From Terrabacter aerolatus (lineage in GTDB: Bacteria; Actinomycetota; Actinomycetes; Actinomycetales; Dermatophilaceae): 64,000 nucleotides of DNA. This document shows, piece after piece, positions 34,685 through 43,294 of this stretch. The translations under genes were made by a program, and so were the position numbers. The stretch lies in assembly GCF_007991735.1 (NCBI RefSeq), contig NZ_BJYX01000015.1, positions 1 through 64,000 on the forward strand, in the 5' to 3' direction. The notes beneath the pieces were generated by a model that saw only the letters and a list, made by a program, of their open reading frames with translations, did no database searches and was not told where the DNA came from. Every line of letters starts with the position of its first letter. Within the stretch, counting starts at the first letter, position 1.

Positions 34685-36571
34685 GTGGAGATCGCCATCG
34701 GGCTGCTCGCGATCGCGGCCACCGTCCTCGGGGGGTCGTGGCTCGCCGACCGGTTCGACCTGCCGGCGCCCCTCGTGCTCATCGTCGTCGGCATCCTCGG
34801 CTCCTACCTGCCGTTCGTCCCCGAGGTGGCCCTGAGCCCGGACGTCGTGCTGCTCGGCATCCTTCCCCCGCTGCTGTATGCCGCGGCCATCCAGACCTCG
34901 CTCGTCGACTTCCGCAACAACCGGGCCGTCATCCTCAGCCTGTCGGTCGGGCTCGTGCTCTTCACAGCCCTCGGGGTCGCGCTCTTCCTGCGGTGGGCCC
35001 TCGACCTGGACTTCGGCGTCGCCTTCGCCATCGGCGCCGTCGTCGCGCCGCCGGACGCGGTCGCGGCGACGGCGGTCGGTCGCCGCATCGGTCTGCCGCG
35101 TCGCCTCGTGTCGATCCTCGAGGGGGAGTCCCTCGTCAACGACGCCACTGCGCTCGTGTCCCTCCGTACCGCGTTGGCGGCGGCAGGCCTCGCGTCCGGT
35201 CTGGCCTCGAACGGCGTCACCTTCGGCGGGGTCGTGGTCGACTTCGCCTGGGCCTCGGTCGGCGGGGCCGCGATCGGCTTCGTCGTGGCGCTGCTCGTGT
35301 CGGTCCTGCGCCGGCACTTCTCCACCGAGCCGGCCTTCGACACCGTGCTGTCGTTCATGGTGCCGTTCGCGGCCTACGTGCCCGCCGAGGAGCTGCACGC
35401 CTCGGGCGTCATCGCGGTCGTGACGGCCGGCCTCGTCCTCGGCCACAAGTCGCCGCGCACGCAGACGGGGGCCTCACGGCTCAGCGAACGGATCAACTGG
35501 ACCTCGATCCAGTTCCTCCTCGAGAACGCCGTCTTCCTCCTCATCGGGCTGCAGGTCTTCTACGTCCTCGACCGGGTGCGCACCTCGACGCTGTCCGCCG
35601 GGCAGATCACGCTGGCCGCGGTCGGGACCCTCGTCGCGGTCCTCGTCCTGCGCCCGCTCTGGGTGGTGCCGTTCCGCCTGATCAGCACCCGGGTGCTGCG
35701 CAACGAGGCGCAGGCCCCGTGGACGCACACCGTCGTGCTGTCCTGGGCGGGCATGCGCGGGGTGGTGACGCTGGCGGCTGCGCTCCTGCTGCCCCAGAAC
35801 ACCCCTCACCGCGACGTGCTCGTGCTCATCGCCGTCGTCGTGACGATCGGGACGCTCCTCATCCAGGGCACCACCCTGCCGGCCCTGGCCCGGCGCCTCG
35901 GCGTGCGCGGCCCCGACCCGCGCGAGGACGCCCTCCAGGCGGCGACGGTGCTGCAGGCCGCGACCCGGTCGGGCCTCGACGTCCTCGACCGCCTGGACGA
36001 CCTCGACGAGGCGACGCGGGAGATCCTGCGGTCCCGCTCGGAGGACCGGCTCAACCAGATGTGGGAGCGTCTCGGACCCCAGAGCGGCGACGCGGACGAG
36101 ACGCCGAGCGCCCGCTACCGCCGGGCCCGCATGCAGATGCTCCAGGCCGAGCGCGACGAGGTGCTGCGGCTGCGCGACGAGGGCCGCGCCGACCACGTCG
36201 TCCTCCGCGTGGTGCTGAGCAGCCTCGACCTCGAGGAGACGATGCTCGACCGCCTCGACGACCAGGAGAGCCGTCTGGCAGAAAGTGAGATGTTGCCCGT
36301 GGACACCATCGAGGCTCCGTGCGAGCACCTCCAGGACGCCGAGTCATGCGCCGCCCCCCGCACCCCGGACGGGTGCGAGGAGTGCCTGCGCGACGGCACG
36401 AGCTGGGTGCACCTGCGCCTGTGCCTGCAGTGCGGGCACGTCGGCTGCTGCGACTCCTCCGAGATGAAGCACGCGACCGCCCACTTCCACGAGACGCAGC
36501 ACCCGGTGATGCGCTCGATCGAGCCGGGTGAGGCGTGGCGGTGGTGCTTCGTCGACGAGGTCGTCGGCTGA
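34685..36571 (+). CDS. CPA1-type Na+/H+ antiporter fused to a UBP-type zinc finger
   Basis: 628 aa. About 12 membrane segments (residues 1-395) include the CPA1 motifs GAVVAPPDAVAATAV and LEGESLVNDATALV, where the ND aspartate is the ion-binding residue. A cytoplasmic helical region (about 410-540) follows and then a zinc-finger UBP domain (about 545-628) with C..H, CEECLRDG, LRLCLQCGHVGCCDSSEMKHATAHFHETQHPV, keeping the Cys/His ligand set. The ubiquitin-recognition fold in a bacterial antiporter presumably serves another purpose, such as regulation. It is not visibly linked to glycan synthesis. Confidence 0.83.
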   Translation: MEIAIGLLAIAATVLGGSWLADRFDLPAPLVLIVVGILGSYLPFVPEVALSPDVVLLGILPPLLYAAAIQTSLVDFRNNRAVILSLSVGLVLFTALGVALFLRWALDLDFGVAFAIGAVVAPPDAVAATAVGRRIGLPRRLVSILEGESLVNDATALVSLRTALAAAGLASGLASNGVTFGGVVVDFAWASVGGAAIGFVVALLVSVLRRHFSTEPAFDTVLSFMVPFAAYVPAEELHASGVIAVVTAGLVLGHKSPRTQTGASRLSERINWTSIQFLLENAVFLLIGLQVFYVLDRVRTSTLSAGQITLAAVGTLVAVLVLRPLWVVPFRLISTRVLRNEAQAPWTHTVVLSWAGMRGVVTLAAALLLPQNTPHRDVLVLIAVVVTIGTLLIQGTTLPALARRLGVRGPDPREDALQAATVLQAATRSGLDVLDRLDDLDEATREILRSRSEDRLNQMWERLGPQSGDADETPSARYRRARMQMLQAERDEVLRLRDEGRADHVVLRVVLSSLDLEETMLDRLDDQESRLAESEMLPVDTIEAPCEHLQDAESCAAPRTPDGCEECLRDGTSWVHLRLCLQCGHVGCCDSSEMKHATAHFHETQHPVMRSIEPGEAWRWCFVDEVVG

Positions 36572-36583
36572 GTCGACCGCGCC

Positions 36584-37621
36584 TCAGTCGAGTCGCTGGC
36601 TGACGGTGTGCGTGCCGCCGTCGTGGACGACCGTGGTCGTGGCGCCATGGACGAGGGCCAGGCACGGCTGCACGTGCCCGCACTCGACGTCGGCGAGGAT
36701 CGGCACGCCCAGCATGCCGAGGGCGTCGACGACGGCCGTGTGCTGGGTGAAGCCGCCCGGCTCCGGGGCATGGGTGCGTGACACGAGGACCCCGTTCGCG
36801 GCGTCGAACCACCCGCGCAGCCGCATCGCGTGCAGGGCGCGGCAGATGTCGTAGGAGCCCCACTCCGCGATGTCGAGCAGGATGACCAGACCCTCCGGGG
36901 CGTGCTGTGCCGCAAAGGCGTTCACGTCTGCGTGGGCACCGCCGGCGAGGAAGCTCAGCGTCTCGACGCAACCGCCCACCAGACGTCCCGAGAGGGTGAC
37001 CGGCTCGTCCTCGTGGCCCGGGTCGATCCGGGCCCACGAGCCGCGCCCCTCGAGCGTCATCTCCGACACCGTCGGGTTGCCGGCGTAGTCGTCCCAGCCT
37101 GCGGTGCGGTGCCGTCCGGGGGAGTGCTGCCTCAGCTCGCCGCCGGCCGCGGTGCCGGCGACGTCGACCCAGTGCAGGATGCCGTCGGGCACGGCGTACG
37201 GGGTGTCCATGAGGTTCTGCCCGTGGATGGTCGCGATGCCCGTGGTGAGGGTGAGCGGCGTCAGCCACGTCGAGGTGTCGGAGAAGCCGACGCACCACGT
37301 GGGCTCGACCGCCGCCACCGCGTCGAGGTCGAGCAGGTCGAGCAGGTCGATGCCGGTCTCGCCGCCCCACGGCGGCACGACGGCCCTGATGGTCGGGTCG
37401 AGGAGCATCCCCATGAGCTCGGCGGCGCGCGCCTCCCGAGGTCCACTGACGTGGGAGGGCGCGTGGTTGAGCTCGCCGACGACCACCTCGAAGCCGCGCT
37501 CGCGCAGGCAGGTGACGGCATACGAGAAGCGTCCCCAGAGGGCGTCGGTGACGCCGGAGCTCGGCGATGTCACACCGATCCGGTCGCCGGGGCGCAGCGG
37601 GGCGGGGTAGCGGATCGGCAT
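36584..37621 (-). CDS. LD-carboxypeptidase family protein (S66, MccF-like)
   Basis: 345 aa. S66 fold: N-terminal LRPGDRIGVTSPSSGV, nucleophile Ser in VGFSDTSTWLTPL, Glu in GRLVGGCVETLSFLAGG, and His in LADVECGHVQPCLALVHGA, giving the Ser-Glu-His triad. Family members cleave the LD bond of muropeptides (LdcA) or acyl-sulfamoyl adenylates such as microcin C (MccF); no signal peptide is seen, so it is cytoplasmic. It converges tightly on the antiporter gene (12-bp gap). ATG 37621 chosen; ATG 37630 also possible. Confidence 0.82.
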   Translation of the reverse strand: MPIRYPAPLRPGDRIGVTSPSSGVTDALWGRFSYAVTCLRERGFEVVVGELNHAPSHVSGPREARAAELMGMLLDPTIRAVVPPWGGETGIDLLDLLDLDAVAAVEPTWCVGFSDTSTWLTPLTLTTGIATIHGQNLMDTPYAVPDGILHWVDVAGTAAGGELRQHSPGRHRTAGWDDYAGNPTVSEMTLEGRGSWARIDPGHEDEPVTLSGRLVGGCVETLSFLAGGAHADVNAFAAQHAPEGLVILLDIAEWGSYDICRALHAMRLRGWFDAANGVLVSRTHAPEPGGFTQHTAVVDALGMLGVPILADVECGHVQPCLALVHGATTTVVHDGGTHTVSQRLD

Positions 37622-37682
37622 GGCTGCCATGGTGCCAGCCATGCCGATCCGTCTCATCGGGGTTTCGCCGACGGCGCCCCGC

Positions 37683-38999
<1,317 letters not shown>

Positions 39000-39058
39000 C
39001 GGTCTGCTCTTCCTGGGTCGTGTCGATGACCGGAGGTCCCACGGACGGCGGACCTGGT

Positions 39059-39076
39059 GCACCGACGGGTCGGTGC
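39059..39076 (-). promoter_or_regulatory. Leader hairpin between riboswitch and metY
   Basis: GCACCGA, 4-nt loop, TCGGTGC: a perfect 7-bp hairpin (8 bp if the loop is 2 nt), 60 nt before the metY start. It could be part of the expression platform of the SAM riboswitch. A GGTCC...GGACC pairing near 39035-39054 may compete with it. Confidence 0.4.
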
Positions 39077-39126
39077 GGGAGAGAGGCTCTCCGCGCTTGC
39101 CCGAGCGCCGGGTGGCGTCGACGGGC

Positions 39127-39209
39127 CAGGTCTTCACCCGGGGCACCCCACCGCGGTTGGAGGGTTGCCGGCCAGCGAGCCGGGGCTTGTCGCTGGCGCT
39201 CATGACCTA
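39127..39209 (-). ncRNA. SAM-IV riboswitch aptamer
   Basis: Read on the minus strand, GGTCATGAG...CCAGCG...AAGCCCCGG, CCGGCAACCCTCC, CCGCGGTGGGGTGCCCCGGG and TGAAGACC match the SAM-IV consensus as remembered for actinobacteria. Ends close the P1 stem by AGGTC/GACCT plus a U-G pair. It lies 128 nt upstream of the metY ATG; SAM binding is expected to lower MetY synthesis. The 39000-39372 stretch otherwise holds only the leader and the fadE promoter. Confidence 0.88.
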
Positions 39210-39329
39210 CCGCCGAGTGTACGTACGCGTGTCCGTCCCCCGGGAGTCGCTGTCCTCATCGTGGACGTCCCCCACGGCGCCCGCGCACGCCCCTCGGCGC
39301 CACGAGGCGGCCCTCGTGGCGTCGATCAC

Positions 39330-39341
39330 TAGGACGTCCTA
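39330..39341. promoter_or_regulatory. Candidate operator palindrome upstream of fadE
   Basis: Perfect 12-bp palindrome TAGGACGTCCTA, centred about 25 bp upstream of the -10 hexamer and so overlapping the -35 region. It is a plausible TetR- or MerR-type repressor site; no cognate regulator is adjacent. Confidence 0.4.
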
Positions 39342-39359
39342 CTAAACCGAACTGGCGAG

Positions 39360-39365
39360 TAGGAT
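39360..39365 (+). promoter_or_regulatory. -10 hexamer of the fadE25-like gene (leaderless)
   Basis: TAGGAT, 7 nt before GTG 39373. Confidence 0.55.
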
Positions 39366-39372
39366 CGCGCTC

Positions 39373-40536
39373 GTGAGCACGAATGCCGACTTCGACCTGT
39401 TCCGGACCAGCGAGGACCACGAGGCCCTGAGAGAGGCCGTCCGAGCGGTCGCCGAGGACAAGATCGCCCCCTACGCCGCCGCCGTCGACGCGGAGGTCCG
39501 CTACCCGCAGGAGGCGCACGACGCCCTCGTCGCCTCCGACTTCTTCGCGCCGCACGTGCCCGAGGAGTACGACGGCGTCGGCGCGGACGCCCTGGCGACC
39601 TGCATCGTCATCGAGGAGGTGGCCCGGGTGGACGCGTCCGCGTCGCTCATCCCGGCCGTCAACAAGCTGGGCTCGCTCCCGCTCATCCTCGACGGCAGCG
39701 AGGAGGTCAAGGCCCGCTACCTCCCGCCGCTGGCGAAGGGCGAGACGACCTTCTCCTACGGCCTGTCCGAGCGGGAGGCCGGCTCCGACACCGCCTCGAT
39801 GAAGTGCCGGGCCCGCCAGGACGGCGACGGCTGGGTGCTCTCCGGCCAGAAGTCGTGGATCACCAACGCCGGCGTCTCGGAGTACTACACCGTGCTCGCC
39901 GTCACCGACCCCGACGGCCCGCGCGGCGGCAACGTCACGGCCTTCGTCGTCGAGAAGTCCGACGAGGGCTTCAGCTTCGGCGAGAAGGAGCGCAAGCTCG
40001 GCATCAAGGGCAGCCCGACCCGTGAGCTGCACTTCGACGACGTCCGCCTCCCCGCCGACCGTGTCGTGGGTCAGGTCGGCGACGGTCTGAAGATCGCGCT
40101 GCGCACGCTCGACCACACCCGGGTCACCATCGGCGCCCAGGCCGTCGGGATCGCCCAGGGCGCGCTCGACCAGTCGCTCGCCTACATCAAGGAGCGCAAG
40201 CAGTTCGGCAAGCGCATCGCCGACTTCCAGGGCATCCAGTTCATGCTCGCCGACATGGCGATGGAGCTCGAGGCGGCCCGCCAGATGGTCTATGTCGCGG
40301 CGGCCAAGTCCGAGCGCGGCGACAAGGACCTCACCTTCTTCGGGGCGGCCGCCAAGTGCTACGCCTCGGACGTCGCCATGAAGGTGACGACGGACGCCGT
40401 CCAGCTGCTCGGAGGGGCCGGGTACACGAGCGACTTCCCGCTCGAGCGGATGATGCGCGACGCCAAGATCACCCAGATCTACGAGGGCACCAACCAGGTC
40501 CAGCGCCTCGTGATGGCACGGCAGCTGCTGCGCTGA
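39373..40536 (+). CDS. Acyl-CoA dehydrogenase, FadE25-like
   Basis: 387 aa. FYGLSEREAGSDTASMKCRA-type region (YGLSEREAGSD), KSWITNAG, and the C-terminal base motif YEGTNQVQRLVMARQLL with QLLGGAGYTSDFPLERMMRDAKI are full-length acyl-CoA dehydrogenase features; the catalytic Glu is that of IYEGTNQ. It oxidises a short- or branched-chain acyl-CoA. In M. tuberculosis fadE25 is adjacent to purE, so this gene probably marks the far edge of the segment inserted after purE. It is expressed from a leaderless promoter with an overlapping palindrome. Confidence 0.88.
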   Translation: MSTNADFDLFRTSEDHEALREAVRAVAEDKIAPYAAAVDAEVRYPQEAHDALVASDFFAPHVPEEYDGVGADALATCIVIEEVARVDASASLIPAVNKLGSLPLILDGSEEVKARYLPPLAKGETTFSYGLSEREAGSDTASMKCRARQDGDGWVLSGQKSWITNAGVSEYYTVLAVTDPDGPRGGNVTAFVVEKSDEGFSFGEKERKLGIKGSPTRELHFDDVRLPADRVVGQVGDGLKIALRTLDHTRVTIGAQAVGIAQGALDQSLAYIKERKQFGKRIADFQGIQFMLADMAMELEAARQMVYVAAAKSERGDKDLTFFGAAAKCYASDVAMKVTTDAVQLLGGAGYTSDFPLERMMRDAKITQIYEGTNQVQRLVMARQLLR

Positions 40537-40574
40537 CGACCGGCGGGGCGGCGGGAGGCGGGTCGAGGGGGCAG

Positions 40575-40580
40575 TAGTCT
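40575..40580 (+). promoter_or_regulatory. Candidate -10 of the GT2-wzm-wzt operon
   Basis: TAGTCT, 80 nt upstream of GTG 40661, giving a leader with GAGAAGGA before the start. Confidence 0.4.
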
Positions 40581-40660
40581 GTTGCAGCCGCCTTGCGGCC
40601 CGGTGCGGGACCACGATGCCCGACCCAGTCTTCCCACCCCGACGAGAAGGACGCCTGCGC

Positions 40661-41647
40661 GTGCACTCAACACCTCCGGTCAGCGTCATCATGCCGCTGC
40701 TCAACGAGGAACGGCACCTGGAGGAGGCGGTCGGCGCCGTCGTCCACCAGCGCTACCCCGGTGAGATCCAGATCGTGCTGGCCGTCGGCCCCGGTCACGA
40801 CGACACCCTCGGGGTCGCCCGGCGCCTCGCCGAGCGCGATCCGCGGATCATCGTCGTCGAGAACCCGTCGGGACGGACCCCGGAGGCGCTCAACCTCGCC
40901 GTCGCCGCGGCCGACCACAACATCATCGTGCGCGTCGACGGCCACGGCTTCCTCAGTGACGGCTACATCGAGCACGCGGTGCGCGTGCTCGAGGAGACCG
41001 GAGCCGCCAACGTGGGCGGGGTCATGCTGGCCCAGGGCGTCACCGACACCGAGCGTGCCGTCGCCGTGGCGATGACCTCACCCCTCGGCGTGGGCGGCGC
41101 GCGCTTCCACACCGGAGGCGAGCCCGGTCCGGCCGACACCGTCTACCTCGGGGTCTTCCGCCGCGCGTGGCTCGAGGCCGCAGGCGGCTACGACCCGCGG
41201 TTCACCCGCGCCCAGGACTGGGAGCTCAACTACCGCATCCGCCAGGCCGGCGGAGTCGTCTGGTTCGACCCCGCCCTGACGGTGGAGTACCGCCCGCGCC
41301 CCGACCTGCGTGCGCTCGGCCGCCAGTACCGCGACTACGGCCGCTGGCGCCGCGTCGTGGCCACGCGTCACAAGGGCTCGATCAACGCCCGCTACCTCGC
41401 GCCCCCCACGGCCCTCGTCGCGGTCGCGGCCGGCCTCGTCGGAGGCCTCGTCTGGCGGCCGCTCTGGGCGATCCCCGCCGCCTACGCGGCCGGGATCGGC
41501 GTCGGGGGAGTGGCGATAGCGAGGGCGGAGAAGCCCGCGGTGGCGATGCGCGTGCCAGGGGTCCTGGCGACGATGCACATGAGCTGGGGCTGGGGCTTCC
41601 TCACCAGCAGGCCGGACCGGTTGGTCCCCGAAGGAGACGAGTCGTGA
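40661..41647 (+). CDS. GT2 glycosyltransferase with C-terminal membrane segments (ExoA-like)
   Basis: 328 aa. GT-A fold domain (about 1-235): VSVIMPLLNEERHLEEAVGAV, the DxD-like VDGHGFLSDGYIEHA, and RAQDWELNYRIRQAGG near the acceptor site. Two or three hydrophobic helices close the protein (LVAVAAGLVGGLVWRPLWAIPAAYAAGIGVGGV). Such ExoA-like enzymes act on polyprenyl-linked acceptors at the inner membrane face. GTG 40661 has GAGAAGGA upstream. It overlaps the ABC permease gene by GTGA, so glycan assembly and export are coupled. Confidence 0.82.
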   Translation: MHSTPPVSVIMPLLNEERHLEEAVGAVVHQRYPGEIQIVLAVGPGHDDTLGVARRLAERDPRIIVVENPSGRTPEALNLAVAAADHNIIVRVDGHGFLSDGYIEHAVRVLEETGAANVGGVMLAQGVTDTERAVAVAMTSPLGVGGARFHTGGEPGPADTVYLGVFRRAWLEAAGGYDPRFTRAQDWELNYRIRQAGGVVWFDPALTVEYRPRPDLRALGRQYRDYGRWRRVVATRHKGSINARYLAPPTALVAVAAGLVGGLVWRPLWAIPAAYAAGIGVGGVAIARAEKPAVAMRVPGVLATMHMSWGWGFLTSRPDRLVPEGDES

Positions 41648-42441
41648 TGCTGGAGCGCCTTACCCGGATCTGGGCGCAGCGGGCGATCCTGCGCACCCTG
41701 GTCCAACGCGACCTGCGTGTGCGCTACGCCCGGAGCTGGCTCGGCTACCTGTGGACGATCATCGACCCCCTGGCGATGGCCCTCATCTACTTCCTCGTCT
41801 TCGCGGTGATCTTCCAGCGCAGCGACGCCGGGCACAAGCCGTACTTCCTCTTCCTCATCGTCGGGCTCCTGCCCTGGCAGTGGTTCAACGCCTCGATCAA
41901 CGAGAGCGCCCGCTCGCTCATCTCCGAGGCCAAGCTCGTCCGGTCGACGAACCTGCCGCGTGAGCTCTGGGTCGTGCGGGTGGTCATCTCCAAGGGCATC
42001 GAGTTCGTGCTCTCCCTGCCGGTGCTCTTCGCCTTCGTCGTCGTCTACGTCTTCACGGGCGAGACGAAGCTCAACTGGCGCCTCGTCCTGTTCCCGGTGG
42101 CCCTGGTCCTGCAGTTCATCTTCCAGACCGGCATCGGGCTGCTCCTCGCCCCCGCCACGGTGCTCGCCGACGACACGATCCGGGTCGTGCGGATCGTGCT
42201 GCGGATGCTCTTCTACGGCACCCCGATCATCTACACGCTCGACCGGGCGCCGCACTGGCTGCAGACCGCCCTGTGGTTCAACCCTCTGAGCGGGATCCTC
42301 GAGCTGTACCGCGCTGGTTTCTTCCCGCAACCGCTGAAGATCGCCCCGCTGGTCGTGGGAGCGCTCATGTCGATCGGGTTCCTCGTCTGGGGCGCCATCT
42401 CGTTCGCACGCATGGAGCGTGCCGTCCTGAAGGAGATCTGA
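41644..42441 (+). CDS. ABC-2 polysaccharide export permease (Wzm-like)
   Basis: 265 aa with six membrane segments in the ABC-2/TagG-Wzm arrangement: LTRIWAQRAILRTLVQRDLRVRYARSWLGYLWTIIDPLAMALIYFLVF is the amphipathic gate helix and first helix, and PWQWFNASINESARSLISEAKLVRSTNLPRELWVV is the cytoplasmic segment that docks the ATPase. It exports a lipid-linked glycan polymer. AAGGAGA sits 7 nt before GTG 41644; ATG 41647 is the alternative. It is paired with the ATPase gene 1 bp downstream. Confidence 0.87.
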   Translation: MMLERLTRIWAQRAILRTLVQRDLRVRYARSWLGYLWTIIDPLAMALIYFLVFAVIFQRSDAGHKPYFLFLIVGLLPWQWFNASINESARSLISEAKLVRSTNLPRELWVVRVVISKGIEFVLSLPVLFAFVVVYVFTGETKLNWRLVLFPVALVLQFIFQTGIGLLLAPATVLADDTIRVVRIVLRMLFYGTPIIYTLDRAPHWLQTALWFNPLSGILELYRAGFFPQPLKIAPLVVGALMSIGFLVWGAISFARMERAVLKEI

Positions 42442-42442
42442 G

Positions 42443-43219
42443 GTGGCTTCCCTCGCCGGTCAGGAGTCCAGCGCGACGAGCAACCGGGACGTCATCACGG
42501 CCGACGGGCTCGGGATCGAGTTCTACCGGTCCCGCCGTCGCAAGCTGTCGCTGCGCGAGATGGTCCTGCGCCGTGAGAACACCGCGCCCACCGAGACCTT
42601 CTGGGCCCTCAAGGACGTCTCGTTCCGGGTCGGTCCCGGCGAGGCCGTCGGGCTCGTCGGCTCCAACGGCGGCGGCAAGAGCACGCTGCTCAAGATGATC
42701 GCCGGGGTGCTGCTGCCCGACGAGGGCACGGTGAAGGTCAACGGCGGGGTGGCCCCCCTCATCGAGCTCACCGGCGGCTTCCTCGGCGAGCTGTCGGCCC
42801 GGGACAACGTCATGTTGACGGCGGGCCTGCACGGCCTCGACAAGCAGGCGATCGAAGAGCGCTTCGACGAGATCATCGACTTCGCCGGCCCGCAGGTCCG
42901 CGCCGGCCTCGACATGCCCTTCCGGCACTTCTCCTCCGGCATGCAGGTGCGTCTCGGCTTCGCGCTCATCACGACGCTCGACGAGCCGATCGTCCTCGTC
43001 GACGAGGTGCTCGCCGTCGGTGACAAGGACTTCCGCGAGAAGTGCTACGAGCGCATGGAGACACTGCTGGCCCAGGGCCGCACGCTCTTCCTCGTGTCGC
43101 ACTCCGAGCCGGATCTCCGACGCTTCTGCACCCGGGGTCTCTACCTCAAGGGCGGCCGGCTCGAGGCCGACGGTTCGATGGACGACATCCTCGAGCTCTA
43201 CAACGCCAAGCCGGCCTGA
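42443..43219 (+). CDS. ABC polysaccharide export ATPase (Wzt-like, no carbohydrate-binding domain)
   Basis: 258 aa. Walker A GSNGGGKST (about residues 73-81), signature FSSGMQVRLGFAL, Walker B IVLVDEVLAVGD and H-loop VSHS. The N-terminal FWALKDVSF fits TagH/Wzt/KpsT. It is short, without the C-terminal glycan-recognition domain of O9a-type Wzt, so chain length or terminal-residue recognition must be done by other means (see the protein at 53.6 kb). AAGGAGA precedes GTG 42443. A 17-bp terminator hairpin follows. Confidence 0.88.
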   Translation: MASLAGQESSATSNRDVITADGLGIEFYRSRRRKLSLREMVLRRENTAPTETFWALKDVSFRVGPGEAVGLVGSNGGGKSTLLKMIAGVLLPDEGTVKVNGGVAPLIELTGGFLGELSARDNVMLTAGLHGLDKQAIEERFDEIIDFAGPQVRAGLDMPFRHFSSGMQVRLGFALITTLDEPIVLVDEVLAVGDKDFREKCYERMETLLAQGRTLFLVSHSEPDLRRFCTRGLYLKGGRLEADGSMDDILELYNAKPA

Positions 43220-43250
43220 TCCTGCCGGTCCGGCTCACGGAGCACAGGCC

Positions 43251-43287
43251 GCAACGGCCCCCGGGACACCGTCCCGGGGGCCGTTGC
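43251..43287. terminator. Bidirectional terminator, perfect 17-bp stem
   Basis: Arms 43251-43267 and 43271-43287 pair perfectly around a 3-nt loop. It lies between convergent wzt and the pseF-like gene, 31 bp and 7 bp from their stops. No U-tract follows on either strand. Confidence 0.8.
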
Positions 43288-43294
43288 CGTCGGC

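Noticed and set aside
39000-39203. N-terminal extension of metY by 68 codons
   Set aside because: The extension is the SAM-IV aptamer and its expression platform; the family N-terminus and a ribosome-binding site place the start at 38999.
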